64,000 bases of DNA, taken from JAKIWV01 sp963773945 (GTDB taxonomy: Archaea; Thermoplasmatota; Thermoplasmata; Lutacidiplasmatales; UBA184). Made by a program: the position numbers and the translations under genes. Each line of letters starts with the position of its first letter. Positions within the stretch are counted from its first letter, which is position 1. Where the stretch lies: NCBI GenBank assembly GCA_963773945.1, contig CAVZDD010000005.1, forward strand, positions 558,001 to 622,000. The letters run 5' to 3'. Of this stretch, positions 57,752 to 64,000 are shown piece by piece. Under the pieces are notes generated by a model, which was not told where the DNA came from, ran no database searches, and worked only from the letters and a program-made list of their open reading frames with translations.

Positions 57752-58559
57752 TTGAGCCCACCCCCGGAACCGAAATCGAAGGACGCGGCCGCGCCGGCCG
57801 TGGAGCCCGAGGAGTCGGCCAAGGGGAAGAGGGACGGCCCCAAGGAGAAGGGCGGGAAAGAGAAGACCGGAGGGAAGGGCAAGACTGCCAAGGGTGCCGC
57901 CGAATCCCCCAAGAAAGGCAAGCCAATCCCGGACAACCCCAATTTCCGTTACATCGTTCGATTCGCCGGCGTCGACCTCGATGGCCGAAGGTCCACCGTG
58001 CTGGCCCTCTCGGGGGTCCGGGGCATCGGCCCGCGCATTGCCGAAACCACGGTTCGCCTCGCGGGCATCAACGCCGCGGAGATGATCGGGAACCTTCCCG
58101 AGACCACCGTCGATGGCCTCGAAGATCTGGTTCACGCGCTGCCGTCGAAGGTACCGGCGTGGATGGTCAACCACAAGACCGACCGCACGACGGGCGACAC
58201 GGCGCACCTCATCGGCGGGGACCTCGACACGGGCATGCGCGACGACATGAATCAGATGCGAATGATTCGGTCCTACAAGGGGGTCCGCCATGAACGCGGC
58301 CAGAAGGTCCGCGGACAGCGTACCCGATCCAACGGTCGGACCGGCATGGCCGCCGGCGTTCTCAAGAAGGACGCGAAGGCGCGCCGCCGCCGCCGCGGCG
58401 GCCACCTCGACCGGGCCTGCCGGCGCTCCGGCCGCCGCCCCCGCCGCCGCCCCGGCCGCTGCCCCGGCAAAGGCCGGCGCCAGCCCGGCGAAAGCCGGCG
58501 CGAGCCCTGCGAAGCCGGCCGGGAAATCCACGGAGCCCGCCGCCGGCGCCAAGAGCTAG
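57752..58559 (+). CDS. rps13: ribosomal protein S13 (uS13), C-terminal tail frameshifted
   Basis: TTG start after GAGGT. A Lys/Pro-rich extension of about 60 residues precedes the S13 core (FRYIVRFAGVDLDGRRSTVLALSGVRGIGPRIA, SYKGVRHERGQKVRGQRTRSNGRTG). After KKDAKA the frame goes into Arg-rich sequence and would run through the whole S4 gene; the next frame gives an Ala/Pro tail ending at 58559, 19 bp before S4. One extra base at about 58379-58395 (GCGCGCC) explains this. Binds the head of the 30S subunit. Confidence 0.9.
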
Positions 58560-58578
58560 CGAGCGGTAGGAGAGCAGC

Positions 58579-59163
58579 ATGGGCGACCCCAAGTTTCTAC
58601 GGCGCACCTACGAAACTCCGAAGCACCCGTGGGAAGGACCCCGGATGGCGGAGGAGCGGCGGGTCGTCGACAAGTACGGCCTCAAGAACAAACGGGAGTT
58701 TTGGAAGGCGCAATCCATTCTCCGAAATTACCGGCGTCAGGCCCGAGAGTTGCAGGCCCGGTTGCGGGCGGGCGAAGCCCAGGCCGGCCAGGAAACGAAG
58801 TGGCTCCTCGAGAGCCTCACCCGAATGGGCCTCCTGGCCCCGGGAAGCCCGACGGTCGACGATGTGCTCGCGCTCTCGGTCGAGGGCTTTCTGGAACGCC
58901 GGCTCGATTGGTTGGTCTTCCAACGTGGACTCGCGCCCACCGCGAAGAGCGCGCGCAAGCTGGTCGTCCACGGGCACATCTCGTTGTCCGAGCATCGCGT
59001 CAACCGTCCCGGGTACCTCGTGCGACGGGACGAGGAAGCCTCCCTTTCTTATTCCACTACGAGCCCCTTGACGAACGAGGAGCATCCCCTCCGCGTTGCC
59101 CTCCGAGAGAAGTCGACCGCCCCCGCCGCACCGGCCACCGAAGCCGTCGAAGGAGGGACGTAA
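58579..59163 (+). CDS. rps4: ribosomal protein S4 (uS4)
   Basis: 194 residues. MGDPKFLRRTYETPKHPWEGPRMAEE is the archaeal S4 N-terminus; the S4 RNA-binding fold follows (FLERRLDWLVFQRGLAPTAKSARKLVVHGHISL). An Ala/Pro/Thr tail ends the protein. Binds 16S rRNA early in assembly. The start follows S13 by 19 bp. Confidence 0.98.
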   Translation: MGDPKFLRRTYETPKHPWEGPRMAEERRVVDKYGLKNKREFWKAQSILRNYRRQARELQARLRAGEAQAGQETKWLLESLTRMGLLAPGSPTVDDVLALSVEGFLERRLDWLVFQRGLAPTAKSARKLVVHGHISLSEHRVNRPGYLVRRDEEASLSYSTTSPLTNEEHPLRVALREKSTAPAAPATEAVEGGT

Positions 59164-59166
59164 GGA

Positions 59167-59550
59167 ATGGGGCGGATCGGCATCGCTCACATTTTTGCGA
59201 GCTACAATAACATCCACATCACGGTTACCGACGTGACCGGCGCCGAGACGATCGCGAAGGCGACGGGGGGGATGGTCGTCAAGGCCGCGCGCGACGAATC
59301 GAGTCCGTACGCCGCGATGAAGTGCGCCGACCAGGTCGCCGCGATTATCCGCGAGAAAGGCTACGACACCCTCAACATCCGTGTCCGGGCCCCGGGGGGC
59401 AACAAGAGCCGCTCTCCCGGTCCGGGCGCCCAGGCCGCGATCCGGGCGCTCGCGCGCGCCGGCATGAAGATCAACCGGATAGAGGACGTGACACCTGTAC
59501 CTCATGACGGAACGAAGCCCAAAGGCGGTCGTCGAGGACGGAGGGTCTAG
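59167..59550 (+). CDS. rps11: ribosomal protein S11 (uS11)
   Basis: 127 residues starting 3 bp after the S4 stop with AAGGA upstream. IAHIFASYNNIHITVTDVTGAETIAK and VRAPGGNKSRSPGPGAQAAIRALARAGMKI are the uS11 signatures; the C-terminal basic tail PKGGRRGRRV is kept. Part of the 30S platform. Confidence 0.98.
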   Translation: MGRIGIAHIFASYNNIHITVTDVTGAETIAKATGGMVVKAARDESSPYAAMKCADQVAAIIREKGYDTLNIRVRAPGGNKSRSPGPGAQAAIRALARAGMKINRIEDVTPVPHDGTKPKGGRRGRRV

Positions 59551-59551
59551 C

Positions 59552-60397
59552 GTGGACGTCGAGATCCGTCAATTGGGGCCGCGGGCCGCCGACCTGGAGT
59601 TCCATGAGGGCAGTGCCGCCCGCGTGAACGCGATTCGCCGCACGCTGCTGACGGACGTTCCCAAGCTCGCCATCGAGGATGTGGAGTTTCACCTGGGACC
59701 GATTCGCGATGAGGTGAGCGGCAAGGACTACGACTCTTCGACCAGCATGTTCGACGAGGCGATCGCCCACCGTCTCGGTTTGCTCCCGATCCCCATGGCG
59801 CTCGACGAGTTCCGGAAGAAGAGTGAGTGCACGTGCAACGGGGAAGGGTGCGCCCACTGCCAGGTGATCTACTCGATCGACCGGAAGGGTCCGTGCACGG
59901 TCTATTCGAAGGACTTGACTCCGATCGGGGACGCCTCCCTTGCGATCATCGAGCCCGAGGTCCCGATCGTGCGCCTGGGCTCCCGTCAGGCGCTCCTCGC
60001 CTATGCCACCGCGGTCGTCGGCACGGCGCGCGACCACGCGAAGTTCCAGGTCTCCCACGCGGTGGGGGTCTCTCCTCACGCGAAGATCCAGGTCGCCAAA
60101 CACACGGGCTGCTCCGACGCCTGCCTCCAGCGGGTGGGCAACTCCTGTCCGGTCAACATCCTCGAGTACGGCGACGGCAAGGTCAAGGTCACGGACGATA
60201 CGAAGTGCATCGTCTGCTTCGCCTGCGAGCAGACCTGCCCGCACGGCTCGGTGAAGGTCCAGCCGTCCGAGACCGACTATTTCCTTCGCTTCGAGACCGA
60301 TGGAAGCCTGACGCCCCGGGAAGCGCTGCGGTTCGCCATGAAGGACATCAAGCGCCGCTTCGAAGACCTGCGCGAAGCCGTCCAGGCGATCCCGTAG
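59552..60397 (+). CDS. rpoD: RNA polymerase subunit D (Rpo3) with Fe-S domain
   Basis: 281 residues from GTG 59552, one base after the S11 stop. Homologue of bacterial alpha N-terminal domain and eukaryotic Rpb3: the dimerisation region FHEGSAARVNAIRRTLLTDVPK, and an inserted domain with CTCNGEGCAHC, then CSDACLQRVGNSC and CIVCFACEQTCP. The last two form a ferredoxin-like cysteine array able to hold a 4Fe-4S cluster, as in several archaeal D subunits. Pairs with subunit L. Confidence 0.96.
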   Translation: MDVEIRQLGPRAADLEFHEGSAARVNAIRRTLLTDVPKLAIEDVEFHLGPIRDEVSGKDYDSSTSMFDEAIAHRLGLLPIPMALDEFRKKSECTCNGEGCAHCQVIYSIDRKGPCTVYSKDLTPIGDASLAIIEPEVPIVRLGSRQALLAYATAVVGTARDHAKFQVSHAVGVSPHAKIQVAKHTGCSDACLQRVGNSCPVNILEYGDGKVKVTDDTKCIVCFACEQTCPHGSVKVQPSETDYFLRFETDGSLTPREALRFAMKDIKRRFEDLREAVQAIP

Positions 60398-60404
60398 ACC
60401 CCGT

Positions 60405-61481
60405 TTACGCGCTCTTCCGCCGGGGTCGGCTCGGCACGAAGTCGAACCGCAGCAACGCTCCGATCCGCCCCAGCGCCGCCAATCGGCGACCGGCCTCCCC
60501 GTCGTCCCGTACTACGAAGAGCTTCCCCCGACCCGCGCGGACCGAGTCGAGCAGCGGCTGGACCGTGGGGTCCCGGAGAAGCGCTTCGTGGACCAGCAGC
60601 GTCTCGACGGCGCCCTGCTGCTCGGCCTCCCGGACCTCCTCCAGCCCGATCGCGGCCCGCTTGCCTCCTCCGAGCGCGGTCACGAGCCGCTCGACGAGGT
60701 CGGCCTCCTGGGCCGCCACGCTCTCGGAGAGAACCTCGCTCGCGCGCCCGGAGCGGAAGAGTTCCTGAATCCCGGCGCCGCCGGACTCGGATGTCGGGTA
60801 AACTCGCAACTTCGATTTGGCCGCCGGTACGTGGTCGAGGAGTTCCTTGGACAGCGTCTCTTTCAAAAAGCCTGGGCCTGCGATGATGAGGGCTTGGGCC
60901 TCGGGAAGTTCGTGTTCGAGGAGAGTCAGGAGCTCCGCGACGTACGCCTTTCGATCCTTGGGCCCTGTGCCCTCCCGGTACCGCTTTCCGGAGATCGACC
61001 GGTTCACCTCCGCCACCAACTCGATCGACCGGTCCCGCACCCGAACGATCGTCGTTTCTCCCCAATCGACCGAGGCCACGACGATCCGCTGGTCCCCCCG
61101 GTGATGGATCCCTTCATCGAGGAGCGCGCGGTCTGACGGCGTAAACTCCGGCTTCTGGATCGTGAGTTCGTCACCTTCCTCCAACTCTAGCGTGTGATGC
61201 CGTCCCTGGTCGAAGGGCCCCTCCACGATCGGACCGGTGACTCGCACGTGCCGGGAAAACCCGTGAAACTCTATCTGTTCGGCCTGCACCGTGAGCCAGA
61301 CCCGACGACGTTCGCGCTGGGCGGACGGCGTATCCGCGGGCGCCTCCGGATCCCTCCGAGTAGTGGAGGCGCCGACCCGGTCCCGAGGTTGGATGAGCCG
61401 CGCCACCCGCCAAAGATCGCTGGGCGTCTCGAGCCGGATCCGAAGCACGCCGGTCTTGGCGTCCTGATGGAGGACCCGCAC
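60405..61481 (-). CDS. pelA: aPelota (mRNA surveillance factor)
   Basis: Archaeal Dom34/Pelota, paired with aABCE1 and EF-1alpha to rescue stalled ribosomes. 358 residues from GTG 61481. N-terminal Sm-like domain (SDLWRVARLIQPRDRVGASTTRRDP), the central domain VRDRSIELVAEVNRSISGKRYREG, and the eRF1-like C-terminal domain (AIGLEEVREAEQQGAVETLLVHEALL). TATA-like TATCTATCG lies about 35 bp upstream. Confidence 0.95.
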   Translation of the reverse strand: MRVLHQDAKTGVLRIRLETPSDLWRVARLIQPRDRVGASTTRRDPEAPADTPSAQRERRRVWLTVQAEQIEFHGFSRHVRVTGPIVEGPFDQGRHHTLELEEGDELTIQKPEFTPSDRALLDEGIHHRGDQRIVVASVDWGETTIVRVRDRSIELVAEVNRSISGKRYREGTGPKDRKAYVAELLTLLEHELPEAQALIIAGPGFLKETLSKELLDHVPAAKSKLRVYPTSESGGAGIQELFRSGRASEVLSESVAAQEADLVERLVTALGGGKRAAIGLEEVREAEQQGAVETLLVHEALLRDPTVQPLLDSVRAGRGKLFVVRDDGEAGRRLAALGRIGALLRFDFVPSRPRRKSA

Positions 61482-61511
61482 AGAGCTCGCCAGGGGGAAC
61501 GGAGTCGACCC

Positions 61512-61521
61512 GATAGATAGC
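61512..61521 (-). promoter_or_regulatory. TATA-like element of the aPelota gene
   Basis: Minus-strand CTATCTATCG is centred 35 bp before GTG 61481. Confidence 0.4.
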
Positions 61522-61562
61522 GGCTCGCCCGAAACGCCGGAACGGCCGAAGGCGGGCGGAAC

Positions 61563-61790
61563 TCAGGTCGAGTGGTCGTGGTGCGTGTGGTCCTGGAGCG
61601 CGGCGATCGAGTAGAACTTCCGCGAGCAGAGCGAGCAGGAGAGCGTCGGGTGCCGGGGCTTGGTGCCTGGGGCAGAGGGCGCCGGTGCGTGGCTCTCTTT
61701 CCGATGGGCCTCCAAGTCGTCCGCAGAGCGGAAGAGCCGGCCGCATTCGGCGCAAGCGGCTCCGACCTCGTCGTATTCCACGTACGGCAT
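61563..61790 (-). CDS. small protein with two C2H2 zinc fingers
   Basis: 75 residues from the ATG at 61790. Both fingers follow the classic spacing: CAECGRLFRSADDLEAHRKESH and CSLCSRKFYSIAALQDHTHHDH (C-x2-C-x12-H-x3/4-H), joined by a Pro/Lys linker. Two-finger proteins of this size are found in archaea and bind DNA, RNA or protein; target unknown. Divergent from the MFS gene and upstream of aPelota on the same strand. Confidence 0.7.
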   Translation of the reverse strand: MPYVEYDEVGAACAECGRLFRSADDLEAHRKESHAPAPSAPGTKPRHPTLSCSLCSRKFYSIAALQDHTHHDHST

Positions 61791-61889
61791 CTCGAGGAGG
61801 ACGCCACCTGCTCTCATCTGGGTTGTGGAGACCCCCTTCAGCCGTTGGGGATCGGCCCCGCCCGAGATTCGCGATATTCGGAAGGCTTA

Positions 61890-63248
61890 TTGGGTCCGGC
61901 CGGGCTCGCCCGGTGGGAGGGGCACCGCCTGCTCCGTTCTCCATCCCTAACCTCTCAGCTGGACTTCGTCCGCCTGCTGGCGGCGAGCGCGTTCGGGTTC
62001 GCCGGCCCGCCGGCGGTCGGCGTGATCCTCGCGTGGATGAGCGTCTCGTCCTACGGACTGACCACGGTCCACCACGCGGCCTTCGCGGCGTGGGCTCTCG
62101 CCGTGCTGGGGATCTCGGCGACCGGCCCGACGCTGGTAATGGCATTCTTCTCGGGAACGTTGGCCGACCGAATGAATCGGCGGACCCTGCTCCGGGTCTC
62201 CAACGCGCTGGGCCTCTTCGCCATCGTTCTTCTGGCCGCCGTGTTCTACGTCTTTCCGACGTTTCACGTCGCCCTCCTGGGCCCGGCCGGCTTCTACGTG
62301 CCGGCCTGGTTTCTCTGGGTGTTGCCCCCGTGGGCGCTCGTGGCCGTTGCCTCGGCCCTTTCCCGGCCCACCTTGAATTCCGCCATTCCCCAAGTGGTTC
62401 CGAGGGAATCTCTCGGGCATGCCAACGGGCTGATCCTCTCGGTGAGCCTCGTCGTCTCCGGGGTCGGGACGCTCTCCGTGGGATTCCTGCTCGGGCATTG
62501 GGGACCGGTGCTCACGCTTCTAATCCCGCTGGGATTCTTCGAGATCGCCGCGATTGCCCTTGCCGCGCTGGAGAGTGATGTCACCGGGAGCCGAAAGGGC
62601 GCCCAGCGGTCGTTCGTCGGTGACATGACCGAGGGGCTGCGGTACGTCGGGCGCCGTACGGGACTCCTGGAGATCACCCTCGCCTCGCTCGGGGTCAATT
62701 TCTTTGCGGCGATCGCCGCGGTCGAGATTCCGCTCTACGTGGACGACTGGCTGCTGCAGGGCGCGGTGCTCCTGGGCGCGCTGACGTTCGTCGCGAGTCT
62801 CGGCACCGCGGTCGGCTCCTCCGCCGTGAACGCGATCAAGTACGACCGCTCGCCGGGTGGCTACCTCGCGCTCTTCGTCGTCCTCACCGGACTCAGTCTC
62901 GTCGTCCTGCCGTTCACCCATTCACCGTACGTTGCGCTGGGCGTGATGGCGAGCTTCGGATTCTTCATCGGGATGTTGACGACGATCTATCTGGTCGTGA
63001 TCCAGCGGTCCGTCCCCAACGAGCTCCTGGGCCGAGTATTCGCCGCCGACGAAGTCGGCAGCTTTGCGTTGATCCCCGTGGGTCAATCGGTCGGGGGCGC
63101 TCTTACGGCGCTCAAAGGAATCGCCTTCACGTACTGGGCGACGGGAGCCGGCATCGCAGTCCTCGGCGGGATCATGGTCGGTCTCAAGGACCTTCGGAAA
63201 TTCGCCGCCGGAAAGGACCACTTCCCAAGCGACGGGCGGCCGACGTAG
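61890..63248 (+). CDS. MFS transporter
   Basis: About 452 residues from TTG 61890; the start is uncertain because the first ATG (62035) falls inside TM1. Twelve helices in two bundles; the motif-A loop reads GTLADRMNRRTLLRVSNALG. Later segments SSAVNAIKYDRSPGG and VIQRSVPNELLGRVFAADE are typical of the enterobactin-exporter-like MFS subgroup. Substrate unknown, likely export. Confidence 0.8.
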   Translation: MGPAGLARWEGHRLLRSPSLTSQLDFVRLLAASAFGFAGPPAVGVILAWMSVSSYGLTTVHHAAFAAWALAVLGISATGPTLVMAFFSGTLADRMNRRTLLRVSNALGLFAIVLLAAVFYVFPTFHVALLGPAGFYVPAWFLWVLPPWALVAVASALSRPTLNSAIPQVVPRESLGHANGLILSVSLVVSGVGTLSVGFLLGHWGPVLTLLIPLGFFEIAAIALAALESDVTGSRKGAQRSFVGDMTEGLRYVGRRTGLLEITLASLGVNFFAAIAAVEIPLYVDDWLLQGAVLLGALTFVASLGTAVGSSAVNAIKYDRSPGGYLALFVVLTGLSLVVLPFTHSPYVALGVMASFGFFIGMLTTIYLVVIQRSVPNELLGRVFAADEVGSFALIPVGQSVGGALTALKGIAFTYWATGAGIAVLGGIMVGLKDLRKFAAGKDHFPSDGRPT

Positions 63249-63301
63249 CCCGTCGCCCTAACATTCGCTTGCCGGCGGACGCTGGCCCTGGGTCGGTGTT
63301 C

Positions 63302-63727
63302 TCACGTGGGGGGGAGACTATCAGCACGGCGTTGAAACTCCTCCGCGAACGCCCGAAGCCCGGCGGCGGTTTCGGTCGACCGGGGCCGGATTCGAACCTC
63401 GAGATGGCCCCCGGACATCCTCGGCAACGTCTCTGTGGACGGACGGCCTGGATCGCCTTGCATTCCGCCTTCCGGTCGGATGAGGACATCGGATGCCTTG
63501 GGGCCCAGCACAATGAACAGGTGGCCCCAGTGCTCTGCGCCTCCCCCGGGCTGGCGTCGCAGTACGGCCATCTTCCACACGCGCGCGGAAGGCCCCCCGG
63601 CGGTGGGCCCACTCTCCCACGCCGGTCCGGTGTAGACGCCTTTGAAGGCAGGTTGGCCCGCCGTCTCCTCGGAAACCCTTGCCCAAAGCGCGCCCCAGTC
63701 GGCCGGTGTTCGGGCTGGAACGCCCAT
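63302..63727 (-). CDS. hypothetical protein coupled to an EamA transporter
   Basis: 141 residues from ATG 63727, which overlaps the upstream transporter's stop (ATGA). Short alpha/beta protein: TPADWGALWARVSEETAGQPAFKGVYTGPAWESG, then KMAVLRRQ, WGHLFIVLGPKASDVLIRPEGG, and a C-terminal helix (GLRAFAEEFQRRADS). No catalytic motif recognised. Translational coupling ties it to the transporter. Confidence 0.6.
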   Translation of the reverse strand: MGVPARTPADWGALWARVSEETAGQPAFKGVYTGPAWESGPTAGGPSARVWKMAVLRRQPGGGAEHWGHLFIVLGPKASDVLIRPEGGMQGDPGRPSTETLPRMSGGHLEVRIRPRSTETAAGLRAFAEEFQRRADSLPPT

Positions 63728-64000
63728 CAGATTCCCGACGCCAGCGTGATGATGCCGGCGAAGATCGCGGCGGCTCCGACCCACTGAATCAGGCTGAGAC
63801 GTTCCTTCAGCAGCAGTACGGCCCAGCCGACGGTCACGGCGCTGAACAAGCCGCTGACGGTACCGAGGACGGCGAGCGAGTGGCCCGTCACAAGGCCTAG
63901 GTTGTACGCCACGAGTGCGAGGCTGTCGAGGGTGCCGATTGTGACCGCCGCCCAGGCCAGCCCCTTCCGGGGCAGGTGCAGGGCCCCCCGATTGGCGGCG
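63727..64000 (-). CDS. EamA/DMT-family transporter, C-terminal part
   Basis: The gene enters from beyond the window edge; the last 90 residues are seen. VTIGTLDSLALVAYNLGLVTGH, AVLGTVSGLFSAVTVGWAVLLLKERLSLIQWVGAAAIFAGI are the two final helix pairs of an EamA domain, with the Glu-Arg at the loop. Exporter of metabolites or amino acids in general; substrate unknown. Confidence 0.85.
   Translation of the reverse strand, partial: AANRGALHLPRKGLAWAAVTIGTLDSLALVAYNLGLVTGHSLAVLGTVSGLFSAVTVGWAVLLLKERLSLIQWVGAAAIFAGIITLASGI

Noticed and set aside
58560..59071. Continuation of the S13 frame through the S4 gene
   Set aside because: It overlaps S4 completely and has Arg-rich nonsense composition; a one-base frame break in the S13 tail explains it.

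Overview
The window is archaeal chromosomal DNA of high G+C. The diagnostic genes are an S13-S4-S11-RpoD (Rpo3) block with an Fe-S RpoD, EF-1alpha followed by S10, aPelota, a proteasome alpha subunit, MBF1, an archaeal-type topoisomerase I, archaetidylserine synthase and decarboxylase, and an MptD-type aldolase. Short TATA elements about 25-35 bp before many start codons, giving leaderless or near-leaderless mRNAs, also fit. UvrA/UvrC, DnaJ, urocanase and acyl-CoA degradation genes in a non-halophilic, high-GC euryarchaeal background suggest a heterotrophic Thermoplasmatota-like lineage. That placement is inference; archaeal identity is near certain.

Layout. 0-5.8 kb: small secreted or membrane proteins, an MDR oxidoreductase divergent from a VOC protein, and a tRNA-Thr whose 3' end is duplicated 548 bp away (possible integration remnant). 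5.8-15.6 kb: catabolism, with urocanase, NUDIX, acyl-CoA ligase, PIN protein, a degenerate dienelactone-hydrolase-like protein, SCP2, a frameshifted FMN reductase, 3-hydroxyacyl-CoA dehydrogenase, an intron-containing tRNA-Ser, a thiolase-like/DUF35 pair and an Hjc-like nuclease. 15.6-18.2 kb: AAA+ ATPase, its zinc-ribbon partner and a GNAT. 18.2-27.4 kb: a one-strand block of zinc-ribbon proteins around an SPFH protein, plus a very long TPR protein. 27.5-37.6 kb: HD hydrolase, proteasome alpha, uvrC-uvrA, a creatininase-family gene and topA. 37.8-42.6 kb: tRNA-Phe, methyltransferase, a membrane gene with a structured leader, a frameshifted squalene-cyclase-like gene, GNAT and an antiporter. 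42.6-47 kb: a second thiolase-like/DUF35 pair, argF, MBF1 and a thioesterase. 47.2-51.8 kb: EF-1alpha, S10, archaetidylserine enzymes, MptD and citrate synthase. 51.8-57.4 kb: MFS transporter, Lrp/AsnC-type domain, SAM hydrolase, DnaJ, RNA methyltransferase and a DPM1-like glycosyltransferase. 57.5-64 kb: the ribosomal/RNA polymerase block, aPelota, a C2H2 protein, MFS and EamA transporters.

The acyl-CoA genes (ligase, HCDH, two thiolase-like/DUF35 pairs, thioesterase, SCP2, citrate synthase) point to growth on fatty or other organic acids feeding the TCA cycle. Both thiolase-like proteins lack the usual nucleophilic cysteine. Six otherwise intact genes, including S13, are interrupted by apparent one-base indels, several of them in G/C runs. 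This looks more like residual sequencing error than gene decay. No gap between genes exceeds 300 bases; the longest (3780-4068 and 5205-5487) hold only the features listed. No CRISPR array, insertion sequence or replication origin was seen.
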